NCBI GenBank assembly: GCA_963281255.1
Contig: OY725493.1
Location: forward strand, 1,983,550-2,047,549
Length of the DNA: 64,000 nucleotides
Reading direction: 5' to 3'
DNA from: Aphrocallistes beatrix
Taxonomy: Eukaryota; Porifera; Hexactinellida; Sceptrulophora; Aphrocallistidae
Each line of letters starts with the position of its first letter. Within the stretch, counting starts at the first letter, position 1. A program made the position numbers and the translations under genes. The notes below the pieces were generated by a model. The model was not told the DNA's origin, searched no databases, and saw nothing but the letters and a program-made list of their open reading frames with translations. Shown here one piece after another: positions 1 through 12,555 of this stretch.

Positions 1-317
1 ACACCTGAGAGACCCATGGTACAAGATTGAGGAAACAGTGATCGTAAAAATAACAACCAATATTGTGCTGTGGGAGAAATTTTCCTGAATTTCTCTATAT
101 TTCGGGAATCTTTTCGATATTCATAATATTTAAAATAGATCCTGATATCGGTCACTTTCCGATATATCGGTATCGATATTTGGCATTATTTGCATAACTC
201 ACTCCTCGCTATTTGTTAGCAAAAAATATTTTCCAATTATGGATTGTGGAGTGGTTCATGAATCATGATCCTTGAAATGTTGATTTCTTTGTTTGATTGT
301 TCAAGTTGTAGACTTAT

Positions 318-614
318 ATGATGACAGAGACGGAGACAGAATCTCACGCGAGCAGCACTTTACATTCTAGGAACACGTTCGAGAAAGATCGTTTTAACAG
401 TAGCTTAATCCCGTCCCATTCCACCGACTTCGCTCCTGACGAGGAATCTCTGCCAGACCTATTGGTATTGCCACGAAGGAAACATTCCGCCGAAAAAGAA
501 TGTCTATTTAATACGATTTTTGTATTTATTTTATTGCCTACTGCTCTGTGTTTTTTTGCCTCAATTCTGATTGCAGTGTGGGGTGAACAATGGCTGAATG
601 TAACTAATAGTTGA
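318..614 (+). CDS. possible small single-pass membrane protein
   Basis: The open frame encodes 98 residues (97 if the second of two adjacent ATGs is used). The first ~60 residues are hydrophilic and rich in Ser, Thr and Glu. A basic stretch (PRRKHSAEKE) precedes a long hydrophobic segment at about residues 64-88, then a short tail with a possible N-glycosylation site (NVT). This is the layout of a tail-anchored or single-pass protein. I recognise no family. A TAG lies 6 nt before the first ATG, as at most genes in this window, and an AATAAA follows within 80 nt of the stop. These support a real short gene but do not prove it; a chance ORF remains possible. Confidence 0.4.
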   Translation: MMTETETESHASSTLHSRNTFEKDRFNSSLIPSHSTDFAPDEESLPDLLVLPRRKHSAEKECLFNTIFVFILLPTALCFFASILIAVWGEQWLNVTNS

Positions 615-2497
615 AGACTTTTATTATGTGCGTATTTATAAATACAGTCGACTCCGCCAATGGTTACATCGGATCCTGACATTTTGTCCCAATAAATTAA
701 GAGTAAACGATTGTGAGCAGGGGCGCCGAACTTTGAGAATAATTAGCCCATTGATGGAGCTTCTACGGGGCTCACATCTGAATTTAGTATTGCGCCTATG
801 GACCATTTCCGAATCTAGAGAGGGCTCCAGTCCCCCGGATCCGGCGCCTATGATTGTCAGGGTCGTAGTTCAGTGAAAATCAAGCGTGATGACTTTGTCC
901 ACTCGCCTACACCCAAGATGTGGTGATAGGCAGCGAAGAAAAAATAACTATGATTGGACTGCCTCCGTTTTGGTAGAAAGGAATTCGCACAGTTTTCCCA
1001 TCTTAGTACTGTATTCCTTGTTGCCTAGAGGCCTGGCATCGGATGGAACAGTCGAGGGACAAGCCGGGATTAACCGTATCAGGGGATTCATTCAGGAATG
1101 ACTCTCTCCATGCAATCAGACCAGTGAGCGCTAGCTCTCCAAGCATATTATCGAACTAGGTGGGTCGTCGATTGTTTTAAAAATTTAATGAATTTATCAA
1201 AATCTTATTGAAAATATTCCCTCATATTTCTCAATCGGATTTCTTACACAACCAATAATAATCCTCACTTGTAGACTAGGAACCCACGCCTCTATCCTTT
1301 CCAAAGCTCGACATTCGACCATTTATTATGTCCTGGGTTCTCACCTGAAAGCCAAGTTTTTTCTGAAATGAAGTAATTTCAGAAATATTCTATCGGACTC
1401 CACAAGGAATTGAAGCATGAATGGTTCCTTGTCTGTCTCCTCATTAGAGGTTCAGCTGCTGTATACGCACATACTCTAATTAGTCTGCTTCTGCTTCGAA
1501 TATTATATATCTGATAGACCGCAGCTGTCCTGAATAATTTGATAGCTCCATGAATTCCTTTCATTCTGATAAGTGGTGCTCAGATGGAGATAAAGTTTCT
1601 GTGGAAGGCATTTGAGAAAATCTAGAAAAACGCTGGATTGGAATTCAAGTTAGATTCAAGCAACATTTCGGATATTTGTACAAAATTCCATTGGAACATT
1701 ATCCAGACCATGTTTGTGTTCAGCTAACAGACAGTTTTTGATGTTGAATTGGAAAATTTTAAGCATTTGCTCCATCGGAGTTTGATAATATTTATATCGA
1801 ACATGGGAGACAGGACTGAAATTGTCCCTTTAACAATCCACAAATAATATAAATTCCTTTTGAACATTGGAAAGTGTATCATCTTGGACGATTTAGCGAG
1901 CACTTGGACATTGATCACCAGGCGATGACATTCTTAACCAGACAGCAGCCACGGAACGGCTTTGTGAGGTCCCTGCGTCTCCTCCACTCCACCGGCTGGC
2001 CTACTCACACTAAAGAGGAACATCAACTCAGTTCTGTTCTCGATTGACAGAACTGAGTTCTTGTTCTCTCGGTCATTTAGGTGCGCAGTTAGAGCTGACG
2101 AATATATTTCTACTTTAAATAATAATTCTTAATATCCGCAGAAAAGCTGAAGACATCTCTGGGTAAGGGAGTTAATGTTATTAGTATATTTGGAGCTATA
2201 TGATGTTCTCTTCATGATTCCGAGACGTTACATTTATGTGGACTTCTCCATCATTCACCTTTGAATGTTTTTTTTAGATAATTAATATTTGTATTTTGAT
2301 GTTAATGCCTTATTTATTTATTCGTATTGTGAAGTGATAATTAAAATGTATGGCTCATCAGATCATCACGAAATAACGTGCCTATGAGAGATGATTAATC
2401 ACGATTAAAACGCGACACCAAATCTATTTTTACAATAACCAACATTAGAGAGAACAATATATGTCGTGACAGCATACATTGATGAGCTTACTTATTA
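615..2497. other. intergenic spacer, no gene seen
   Basis: Several short open frames occur on both strands, but none has a recognisable domain or composition unlike noise. The only structure seen is a perfect 13-bp inverted repeat with a 9-nt loop at 2025-2059 (arms 2025-2037 and 2047-2059). Confidence 0.5.
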
Positions 2498-2635
2498 CAG
2501 GCCGCCTTTTTAAAAAGGCCAGTTTTTATTTCGTTAGCTTACAAAAATCTGACCTGTCAAAAGGCGAGTTTTATAAATCCACCCAAAACACCTCTTTTCA
2601 ATTAGATAAATCTAGCCTTTTAAAAAGGCCGCCTG
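2498..2635. mobile_element. short MITE-like element with inverted ends
   Basis: About 138 bp bounded by near-perfect inverted ends: 2498-2519 begins CAGGCCGCC and 2615-2635 ends GGCCGCCTG. Each end is itself nearly palindromic around TTTTTAAAAA. There is no coding capacity, and I see no clear target duplication. The CAGG ends would fit a hAT-type non-autonomous element, but that is inference. Confidence 0.5.
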
Positions 2636-2789
2636 CAAATAAGTTGTTCACATTAAACTAGTGAAACTGTCCCGTATACATCCATGGCTTGGTTTATCGT
2701 ACCGTCATATAGTAGCGAAGTAGGGCACTCATTTTATTAATTATCTTTCATCAGTTTACGACTACGAATATTGCCTTAGTTCTCTGTCA

Positions 2790-5700
2790 ATGGCTGACAA
2801 TACTAAATCTCACCTCTTGCTTCCTTTGCCGGACAAGAAAGAGGCTGAATTTCACCAGAAAGACTTCGTGCGAGATGTAGAGAAGGACCTTGCGATTGAC
2901 TTGGACGAAATCCGTAATATAAACGAGATGATTGAGTTTGATCCTGACGAAATGGATAAGGTCTGTTTATATCTAATTTAAGACTAAGATCTCTTTGAAA
3001 CTATTTGTGACACTGGAGTCCGTTCTGAGTAGACAAAGTGTGAGTTCCATAAGAAGATGGCGGGATTCAAAACTGCGGTAAACCAGGCAGACGCAGAGCT
3101 CGCTCCTGAGAAAGACTTCATCAAGAAATTCGTGGACAATCTCAAAGTGATGAAATCAAAGGGAGAGTCGTACAGTAAGGCGACTGAGCACTTCAGTCAG
3201 ACCCTGGTGGAGTACGGGGCACACCTCAGTAGCAAGGGGAACCAGATTGGAAATACCTTCGCTACCTTCTCTACCGTCTTCAGAGAGATGGCGCGACTGG
3301 TCAAGACCTTGATTCTACACCTCACTAACATGCTGACATTCCCCCTGGACAGGTAGTAGATACTGATAACTCACTCTCGCAATATCGATTGGGTTTCTGT
3401 GGTTATTGACTTGAATAGAAGCCGGGGTTTGATAATTCGAAATTATGATACACTAGACCTGCACGCATACCGTATTCGATAGGTAGCAATTGGCTAAACT
3501 TATTCATTATTACCTCTTAACTCCAGCATGCAGAAGAACCTACTGAAGCAGGACAGGCGTAAAAAGGTGGACAAGAGCTACCACGAGTTCGACCAAGCTC
3601 GCAGCGCCCTCGAGGCTGCCAAGAACAGACAACTGCGGAAGACTGGACAGCCGAGAATGACATTCCCCAAGGAGCTGTTCACCGTGGAGCTGCTGAAGGA
3701 GAGGAGGAAGGCGCAGTACGAGGTGGGGGAGTTCTGGCATTGGTTCAATGACGTCAACCTCAAGAAGGAGGTGGATTTCGCCTCTCAGCTGGTGAACTAC
3801 TTCCACATGCTGCAGCGCTACTTCGTGGACGGATCCGAGTTCCTGCAGGCGCTCAATGAGTGGGCGGGTAACAAGTCTGCCACCTTAGCAAACGTCAAAC
3901 AGGTAAATATGTTATATCTCCACCTAAGGAGTGCATTGTGTTACCAGTAATTTAAGGGAAAATTTACTCTAAAAGTAAGATTGGCAGTGAGGATGTAAAT
4001 TATGATATATCGTCTTTCACTGAATAAGCGCTTCGGCGCTGGGTTTTTTTCGTGCACCTTAAACCCCCGGAGCACAAAAATCTAAAATGCCGTATCGATT
4101 GAAACCAGTCGCATTTGGGAGAGATTTTCAATCTCATTACTAATTACTAAGAGTATTCATAAATACAGCTAGCCATAGCAAATGGTTTAGCTAACTTGTT
4201 ATGTTCGCATCTTATCTAACCCGCGGCGCTTATTCATGGAAAGACGGTAGTATAGGAGCTATAGGGAGCCTAGTAGTGTGTACATTCCGTGTCAATACCA
4301 ATAACGACACATGGCAGGTAATTCAAACGGATCAGAAAGAGTTGGAGAACACGACGAGCAGGCTCCGCGACTTTGTGATACAGCCCCCCGACAAGCCTCA
4401 GAGAGAGCAGTACAGCCTCCACATGCAGAAGGGAGACGTGACGCATGGGACGGAGAAACACGGCATCCTGTTCAAGAGGAGTGAGGGAATCGTGCGGAAG
4501 AACTGGCAGAAACGCATATGCGAGGTAGGTCTCTTTTAGTGTCATGAAAATGCTGATAATTCAGGTCACACAGTTCTAGTAACCACTCTGTCATGACTGA
4601 GGCCATCAGACACGCCTCCATCCAAGGGGGCCTGGGACCTGACCGCAGCGAGGGACCGCCACAATACATTATTTCAACCAGACTGTATTACACACATTCC
4701 ACTGTTGTTAGGTGAAGGCTGGAATGTTTATGCTATCAGATCCCAGTCACACACGCACCCCGCCCACTCTCTACCCGATGCTGACCTGTGCTGTGAATTC
4801 GATGGGAGAATTGGACCCCAAGAAGTTCGCATTCCAGCTCATCACCTCCAACAAGATGATCGTGTTCGGCACGGAGTCCAAGGAGGAGTGTGACGAGTGG
4901 ATCTCGGTGTTGCGCAATGCCAAGAACCAGTGCATGGATGAGGCTTTCAAGAATGTTAGCAAAGACGATAAATTCCAAACACAAGCCAGGAAGATGAACA
5001 AAGCTGAGATGGCAGGTATAGTGAGAGGCGTTATCATCACCATCAGACAGCTGCCGGGGAATAACGTGTGTGCGGACTGTAACTGCCCAGAACCCAACTG
5101 GTTCTCTGTCAACCTGGGAATCCTCGTCTGCATCGAGTGCTCAGGACTACACAGAGAGATGGGGGTGCAGGTACGTACTTTCGAATCCATGGTTATTTTC
5201 TAATATTATCAGATTCATTGGGCTGATTTAGGAAATCCCGAATCATAATTATGCTGCATCTACTCTACATGTGCTTAATTAGAAGATTTGTAACATCGAT
5301 AGCATTACGTACAAATTACCAGATCATATCTTGTATCTATGCAGAGTGTAGTCGTATTTATCTGCACTAATCACGAATAAAATACTCGCTAGATGTCACG
5401 TATACGTAGCCTCGAGCTGGACGATATTAAGAACTCCGAACTGCTGACAGCTCGCATGATGGGGAATGACACGTTCAATGACACATTCGAGTCGAGTCTC
5501 ATTCCGGACAAGAAGCTGAGTCCGACTGCCGACATGGACGCACGGCGCCAGTACATCCGGCAGAAGTACATAGACCGGAAGTACGTCGCATCTAGCAACG
5601 CGTCGGAGCAGGGCCAGGAGGAGCTGGTGGTGATGCTGCACAATGCGGTCGTGAGCAGAGACATGTCCACTCTGCTGCAGGCTTTTGGGGAGAGGGTGAG

Positions 5701-6646
5701 TCCCAGGCATTTATCCAAATCTAAATCAGATAGGTACTTATAATACTTTTTCTTTTCTCAGGTGGACTTTTCATCCACTCTCCCCAACTCACAGGACGGC
5801 TCTTCAATCATACACTTCGCCGTAGAGCAAGAAGACAACACTTCTCTCCACATCGTAGACTTCCTGGTCAGCAACAGTCCTGATGTGGTCCAGAAGGACT
5901 TGGAAGGGAACACTCCTCTCCACGTCGCTGCCAGATACGGGAAGCTCAACTGTCTGAAGTTGCTGCTGCTCAAAACGACTGGAGAATGCAACTTCCTGAA
6001 CTCGGATCACAAGACTCCACTGGACATAGCGAAAGATAACACCTTTGAAGAGATAGTGGACCTGCTGTCCGAGAGCAAACAGCGGCGGATCGAGCAATCC
6101 CTGGAGTTCAACGACATAGACTGGGGACTGACCGCGTCGGAACCGGGGCTCTACGAATTGCCCGTGGGAATGACACTCACGGAGAAAGACCAACCGAGAG
6201 ACGATGCTGTCAACCAGGCCTCCGTCGCCAGCCTACGCGGACACGAACACCTGTTCTCCGGGTCCCTGGAGCCGGGGGAGTTCACCCCTCCCATCCCCCC
6301 CAGGCGCACGAAGACCGTCAGGTCTGAAGGAGGGACCACCAGTCTTGAGGTGGTTGACATCGAAATGGCCCCGGATACTTTCGAATCCGCTAAATCCCCT
6401 AACGGGCCCCCTATCCCTCCCCGACCCTACTCGCACCAAGCCTTCCTCGCCCGCGCCCTCTACGACTGTGAAGCAGACTTCCCAGACGAACTCAGCTTCA
6501 AATCGGAGGACAACATCGTGGTGACTCAGATGCTGGACGAGGACTGGTGGCGGGGGTTTCTGGTCACCAATCGAGATTCAGTCGGCGTGTTCCCCTCCTG
6601 CTACGTGGAGAGAGTGGAGGGGTTCAAGATACAGAGTTCCATTTAG
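2790..6646 (+). CDS. ASAP: ASAP-type ArfGAP (BAR-PH-ArfGAP-ankyrin-SH3)
   Basis: Stimulates GTP hydrolysis on Arf GTPases at membranes, linking vesicle traffic and actin. Seven exons with GT-AG borders that keep frame: 2790-2960, 3033-3352, 3527-3902, 4318-4524, 4712-5170, 5393-5695, 5762-6646; 906 residues. In order: a BAR-like helical region in the first ~290 residues; a PH domain (~335-435); an ArfGAP zinc finger with C-x2-C-x16-C-x2-C (Cys 478, 481, 498, 501) followed by SGLHREMG, which carries the family arginine; ankyrin repeats (~600-720); a proline-rich stretch with PPIPPR motifs; and a C-terminal SH3 domain containing ALYDCEAD and DEDWWRG. Vertebrate ASAPs are longer mainly because of an extended proline-rich region. 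A TAG lies 10 nt before the start codon. Confidence 0.93.
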
Positions 6647-7134
6647 CTTCTCCATTAACGAACGGGCTGAGGTGGGATTTTTAAGCACTAATAGTTATTT
6701 AACCCTGCTAAGGAATGTTTCTACCTCTCTTCTGCCTCTGATCTTACAAGGTTTGCGAAGAGAGATTTATCTTTACCAGGCTCCTGCTCTCTAGATTAGC
6801 GTATTCATATTTGTATATATATATCGAATCAAGTTGTACTATTATTATCCTGTGTATGATGTGTTTGAGTGAAGGTTGGCTAAGTCTAATATTATAGGTA
6901 CGTACTTATTAAGTGATTTAATTTTATCATTGTTTACGTATGTTATTTGATTGAATGATTTTTTAACAATGCTGGTTTCTGGTTAATTAATTCATAGAGT
7001 AAAACTTGAACTGAAATTGGACCTTTGTAAACGATGTATTCATTTACTAATTAATCCAGGCGCATAATTTGAAGCATTTGTGAATTTGGCAGGAGACATT
7101 CATTCCGTGTGTGTTTCCTTTTGAATTATTATAT
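6647..7134. other. 3' flank of the ArfGAP gene
   Basis: AT-rich sequence after the stop codon. It presumably includes the 3' UTR of the ArfGAP gene. No other gene or repeat is seen. Confidence 0.5.
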
Positions 7135-7586
7135 TTACAAGCGCTTCGCTTGCTTGCGCTGCGTGGCTGGCGGACACTTTGTGTCCGCCAGAGGCGCCCT
7201 TCGGGCGCTTGTGGTCATATTGATCAATTATAAGGTAAATAACATCTCTAAATACGTCTCCTACTGTTATAATCGATATCGCACGAAAAATCACCAAATT
7301 TGTCATTTAAAATTTTTTTAAAAAAAATGTGTAATGATGACGTCATAACAGTGATAAGTCATCATTATTTGATGATAGTTGTATAATATGTGAGATATAT
7401 TAATATACACATTCTATTAAAATTTCAGCTTCTATCACTTAAAACGGCTGAGTTATGGTCGTAAAACTGAAATTTCTAATTATAAAAAGGTGACAATGAC
7501 GTCACAATTCCATGATGAGTCGACGTTTTCATCCGATATATAAATATACAAACATTAATCGAGTTTTAATAGTAAGGATAGAGGCA
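7135..7586 (+). repeat. arm of the long-inverted-repeat element family (copy 1)
   Basis: The same family as at 36397-39090 and 55483-57387. The left end carries the GC-rich hairpin block (GCGCTTCGCTTGCTTGCGCT, then an inverted pair around GGCGGACAC/GTGTCCGCC). The middle has TGACGTCAT-type palindromes (7338-7346, 7498-7505). The right end is the family terminus, reverse complement of TCCTTACTATTAAAACTCGA, at about 7562-7586. No coding capacity. Confidence 0.75.
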
Positions 7587-7985
7587 TTATTATTTTGAGA
7601 CAAGATTAAGACACGATTGTGATACGACTGTGATTGTGACAAGTTTGAGACTTTGTAAGCCATCCTTGATTCTGGCATTTTTATTCACATTTTTAATACT
7701 ATCATAGCTGATCTTATAATCGTCTTAACGTAATCTTTTAATCTACAATTGTACCTTTCTTTTTGATAACGAACTCATTGAAATTTACTTAATTTTGAAT
7801 CACTGTTTTGAAGTTATTAATGTAAAGTTTAAATATTGTATCTACTCGTACATCGAGATATCATATACGTAGTAGGCTTTGCAGAAGAGGCGTAGCAAGA
7901 TCGGATAGGGAGAAGAGGTTCCTCCACCTCTCAGCTGCCATCACTCGGAGAATGGAGTCTGACTCCACTCCATTCATCCGATCTA

Positions 7986-8754
7986 CAGGGTGGCTTTTAA
8001 GTTCTTTCCCAAGCTTGAATAGGTATAAAATTTCTTATACTCAAACAATCTTAGTTATTATGGTCTTTAGAGATTGTAATTCAAATATTCTCAATGATTT
8101 AAAAAAATTAAAGTATAAGACCTAGAACTGTGTTTTGTATGGTGAGTTTTGTGGAGAAAATATGTGTCCTGGCGCGCAGCGAAATTCGAGAATCAGGGCC
8201 CACTGCTTTTCAAATTATCTTTCTAGAGTCTTCAAATTCTAGGACAAATTAGCTCTCACATTTTCCTCCAACACTCTAAATTTGTAGAAAAATAGGATGT
8301 TTAGATCCGTATATATTGAGAACCATTTGGATCAGATTTTTGGTGATGTGAAAAAAAGTGCTATTTTGAGTGATTTTGCAAAATCTACCTAATTTGAACA
8401 CGTTAAATAATAACTTTATCTCGTTTCTGATAATGAATTCAATGGATTTGTGAAATATTTTCATGGAGAATGAAAGGTATCTGGTGCTAAATCGTCATGG
8501 AACATCGATTATAGAGACATTTTTTACAGAAGCGGTGACCCTGATTCTCGATTTTCGCTGCGAGCCAGGACACATATTTTCTCCACAAAACTCACCATAT
8601 AAAACACAGTTCTAGGTCTTAGACTCGAAACTTTTTTAAAAATCATTGAGAATATTTGAATTACAATCTCTAAAGACCATAATAACTAAGATTGTTTGAG
8701 TATAAGAAATTTTATATCTAATCAAGCTTGGGAAAGAACTTAAAAGCCACTCTG
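7986..8754. mobile_element. foldback (long-TIR) element, family A copy 1
   Basis: 769 bp whose two ends are inverted copies over about 230 bp. The left arm starts CAGGGTGGCT and the right arm ends AGCCACTCTG. A TA dinucleotide flanks each end (7984-7985 and 8755-8756), as expected for Tc1/mariner-type insertion. No transposase. A second copy lies at 39548-40281. Confidence 0.8.
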
Positions 8755-10130
8755 TATAGGCTCATTTATGTTTTATTTAAAATACGTAGTTAATTTTTAA
8801 ATTCTTTATTTGGGATAGGATCAACTGCTGATTTCAGTCATCAATATTAATAATAATAATATTTTCAAATAGATTTATACGATCAGCTGTTAAATATTGA
8901 ACAAATGTGAGTGTTCAAGCTCTACAGACTCATCCCCCATAAGAATGTGAGTCCTATTTTTAAAAGGTTTCAACCACCATTTTCATATCCCATCCTGATT
9001 CTCAATCTGCATAGCATCTTCTGAAGTGGAATGATTTAACACATCTCTTGCGCTACGTGGAAGCAGCTGCAGATCTGAAGTTCATATGGCTTCACTACTG
9101 TATGAGTACGAATATGTATTTTGAGGTTTGAGGAATATTCCAGAAGAGAATTCAAGTTTCTCCATCTAAGAACGGACCATCAATGTAGAGTTGACTATTA
9201 TTGCTATTTGTATTTCATTTAATTATTTGTATAATACTATATTATGCATAGTTACACTCTGTACAAAAGTTTCTATCACCAAGATTGGCGAATATTAGCA
9301 AAAAATTCAAAAAGATATCCAAGTTAAGTTTTCCTCCTCCTCTCTCCCAGAATCATAGATCGACATCCAGTCATCCCACGAATGCGTCGCGATATCAAGT
9401 GAGTCTAGTCTGGTTATCACGCGAATAAGTCCCACTGTATGGATGATACTCTTCATTCTTATTATGTAGGGGCAATTTAAACTAAGGGCAACAAATTAAA
9501 TTTCTTGATAATTTTAAATGCAAACAAACAAAAAAGACACCAATCGATGTCTCCATTTCGAATAAATGAATCAGATTCCATTTTAGTTATAAACAGAAAG
9601 GCACATCGCGGCCTTTTAAGTTTCGAAGTGCTGGATTCCAAATTTCATAGCGAGATTGTTTTTCAGTAATAACACTCCTCCATCTTTTCACTAAGATTCA
9701 ACTGTACCACGAATACAGTAGTATTCGGATAAGGGATAATTCAATGGAACAATTTAAGTTGAGAAGATAAATGTGAGCACAAATTTGAGTCTGGAAATTG
9801 TGAAAATTCTGGATAAGATTTTTTAAAATATGTGGCAACTTTCACGCTATCCGATTGTGTTGAGTTTGCTAAAGTTGGCTATTTGAGTTATATTTAAAAA
9901 GACACAAAGTGGCACGATTGTGTCGTGAGGTGTCGGATCGAAAATCGTATAGTAAATTTGTCTGACAGTAGACATTTACATCTTGTGTCCAAGATCCCCG
10001 GAAACCTCGTTAGGAGGAGGATGAAGATACTAAAATAGGAAACTGGGTATTTCAGAAGTAGGCCACTATACAAAGTATAGTCGGCAAACTAAAAATAATA
10101 TTATCAAATTTGTAGTGTTGCATATTAGAA
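8755..10130. other. intergenic spacer, no gene seen
   Basis: AT-rich; no credible coding frame, tRNA or repeat was recognised. A TAG lies 2 nt before the ATG of the next gene. Confidence 0.5.
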
Positions 10131-11252
10131 ATGACACACCCCTCACATACTAACAACTTCCTGTATCAACTCAACTCTTTATGCGGGAAGATGCATATCC
10201 CTCCCGACTTGCCAAATGATCCTTTCATATCAGATGACGATGGAAGCGATCCAGACTGGTCGTTAAGTCAAGAAATGGAATCAAATTGCAATAACGAGCC
10301 ATCGTCATCTCATGCACAAACAGCAAGATTTCCAACTGAACGATCAGATTCAACTGTGATTGACCAACAATCGACTAAATTCGACAAAGTTCATAAAACT
10401 TCTATCAAGCAATCCTCCGTTTCCCACCTCACCTATTCTAAACCCGATACTTTCATCTGCATGGTGTGTCTGGTGGAAGAAGAGAATGACTGGGACATTT
10501 CGAATCAACTAATGTGTAGATACTGCGGTATAACTGTCCACACTCAATGTTATTATTATTCTTATGCAAATCAACTTCCTACACAAGTTGATCTTGAATC
10601 AGCTGATTCTGAGCGCCATTGGGTGTGTGAACCTTGTTCTTCTGGTGCTAAATACCTTCAATGCGAACTGTGCCCCTCAACAGACCGTATCCCACTGAAA
10701 CAAACTCAGAACGGACTGTGGGTCCATTTGATTTGCGCTCAATATACAAATGCTATTTACCCAGACAGCGATGGCCTATCTCTAGATCATCTGAAGGGGA
10801 GTTTGTGGGGAGTTCGAGCTTGTTCCTTGTGTTCAGGAGAACGCAGGTGGATGGGAGTTTGCTGCAGGTGTGACGCTGGTAAGTGTAAGAACTACTGTCA
10901 CGCCACCTGTGCTCAGAAGATGGGGCTGCTCAATAACTTCCAGGATATGCAGCCGCTTACTCAGCACAATGAGAAGGAGCAGGCTTGCCCGTTCTACTAC
11001 TTCTGCACACAGCATCGTATCAAAGAATGCACAGCTCTTCGTAGCAAAGCTTGGAAGAAAGCTCTCGAGAGGACACAGCAGTTTAGTTACTCCTTTTCTT
11101 CTCGTAGAGGTTCTATATCAGAGGAACAAGACTCATTTGATTCTGTTTCTAATCCGGCTATTCCATTCATTAAAACTGAAAGATTCTTACAGTTCAGTCC
11201 TACATTCAGGATGGCTATGCAAAAGAAATATCTGGTTTTCCAAAAGACTTAA
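10131..11252 (+). CDS. PHF14-like PHD / extended-PHD finger protein
   Basis: Single-exon, 373 residues; probably nuclear and chromatin-binding, as PHD modules read histone tails. After an acidic Ser-rich N-terminus comes a Cys4-His-Cys3 PHD finger (residues 110-169, including the CGITVHTQCY block). A zinc knuckle (CELCPSTD...WVHLICAQ) and a second, extended PHD (about 178-298: CSLC...GVCCRCDAGKCKNYCHATCAQ...FCTQH) follow. This PHD-knuckle-ePHD order and wording match the first half of PHF14. PHF14 is much longer, with further C-terminal PHD fingers that are absent here; the frame ends 130 nt before no recognisable continuation, so this is a short paralogue or a gene with unseen 3' exons. AATAAA follows the stop. 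Confidence 0.8.
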   Translation: MTHPSHTNNFLYQLNSLCGKMHIPPDLPNDPFISDDDGSDPDWSLSQEMESNCNNEPSSSHAQTARFPTERSDSTVIDQQSTKFDKVHKTSIKQSSVSHLTYSKPDTFICMVCLVEEENDWDISNQLMCRYCGITVHTQCYYYSYANQLPTQVDLESADSERHWVCEPCSSGAKYLQCELCPSTDRIPLKQTQNGLWVHLICAQYTNAIYPDSDGLSLDHLKGSLWGVRACSLCSGERRWMGVCCRCDAGKCKNYCHATCAQKMGLLNNFQDMQPLTQHNEKEQACPFYYFCTQHRIKECTALRSKAWKKALERTQQFSYSFSSRRGSISEEQDSFDSVSNPAIPFIKTERFLQFSPTFRMAMQKKYLVFQKT

Positions 11253-11676
11253 AATAAATTCATCTCCCCAAAAGTCGATTTCAAATTTCAACAGTAGTAC
11301 AAATTTTATGTATCACCGTACATAGAAAAACTCGGATTCGTTTCATAATATACCAAGATGTCATACCATCTGTATCCATCTCAATGGTCCCTAGCACAGT
11401 TTTAACAAGTTGAGAGTTATCTTCAACTGTATATAATCTGGTAATATTATTATAAACTGGATCATCTATCTTGTATTTATTTGGTTTGGGATTAAGAGGG
11501 CTTGAAAGTTATTCAAAGACCGCTGACAGTCCTTAAGGAACTTCATTATCGAACATTCTCATTGGTCTGATTCATGAAGTACAATCCCCATGACAGCATG
11601 TATCATAATCTACCCCACTATTCATTTTTCATTTCTACGTATAATCACATCATTAGCACATAATTAGAGAGTAGAG
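11253..11676. other. spacer between PHD gene and SARAF
   Basis: 424 bp with no feature seen. TAG triplets at 11665-11667 and 11672-11674 lie just before the SARAF start codon. Confidence 0.5.
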
Positions 11677-12555
11677 ATGATTACTCATTCTTTCCTGCCA
11701 CTACTATTCATCCTGCTCCATCTGACGAGCAGCTGTTGTTCTTTCTCTACCTCAGAGAAGGTACTCCTGCACCAGGTGGACAAGATAGTCCTGAGAGAAG
11801 GACACATGACAAACTCCCGGCGTGTGAGCGCCATCCCTCAGCTGCGCTGCGTGGGAGGTCCTGCTGGCTGTAGCGCCACGCCCATACCCAATCTAGTGGT
11901 GTGCTCTAACGCGGGGAGAGACAAGCATGATGCTAGGTGGGAGTGCGAAGCTGACTTTGACAACCGCTACAAGTTCGGGCGTCTTCAGGTCTCGTGTGAA
12001 GGATTCGATTATCTAGACGACCCCTACGTGCTGAAGGACTCGTGCGGACTGGAGTACGAGATCGACTATGACAACTCGCACTCAGGCAATTATGGTTACG
12101 GTTACTCTGACCACGGCTCTCAGTCCTCATTCAACTACTTCAATATACTGGTGTTCCTAGCCATCTGTCTCCTCGTCTACGGGATCTACAGGAACACACA
12201 GGGCGCAGGAGAAGAGAGCGACAGCTCTCAGCCTAGCTCCAGCACTGCTCACTCCTCTACTCCTTCAGCTGGAATTGGTAGTGGCACTGGTGGGTGGGGT
12301 AACTTCCTAACAGGAATGTTTGTTGGGGGCATCGCTAACTTCGTGTTCAGCATAATCTCCTCTATATTCCGTCCTCGGTATGGATATGGGTCTCGTTATG
12401 GTTCCGGCTACGCGAGAGGATATGGCGGGTATAGCGGATTCGGCGGATTCGGCGGGAGGAGAGGGTATTCGAGCGGGACGGGCTCCTGGGGTGGATCCAG
12501 CTCTGGAGGGGGAACGAGTAGAAAGAGTGGATTCGGGGGAACGGGTAGGAGATGA
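11677..12555 (+). CDS. SARAF: SARAF (TMEM66) store-operated calcium entry regulator
   Basis: SARAF is an ER membrane protein that limits store-operated calcium entry through STIM. The intronless frame encodes 292 residues: a hydrophobic signal peptide (about 1-22); a Cys-rich luminal domain with the family blocks around RCVGGPAGC, WECEADFD and VSCEGFDYLDDPYVLKDSCGLEYE; a transmembrane helix (about 153-171); then a Ser-rich stretch, a second apolar segment (about 205-231) and a Gly/Tyr/Ser-rich tail ending FGGTGRR. Length and order agree with SARAF of other animals. A TAG sits 2 nt before the start. Confidence 0.93.
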   Translation: MITHSFLPLLFILLHLTSSCCSFSTSEKVLLHQVDKIVLREGHMTNSRRVSAIPQLRCVGGPAGCSATPIPNLVVCSNAGRDKHDARWECEADFDNRYKFGRLQVSCEGFDYLDDPYVLKDSCGLEYEIDYDNSHSGNYGYGYSDHGSQSSFNYFNILVFLAICLLVYGIYRNTQGAGEESDSSQPSSSTAHSSTPSAGIGSGTGGWGNFLTGMFVGGIANFVFSIISSIFRPRYGYGSRYGSGYARGYGGYSGFGGFGGRRGYSSGTGSWGGSSSGGGTSRKSGFGGTGRR

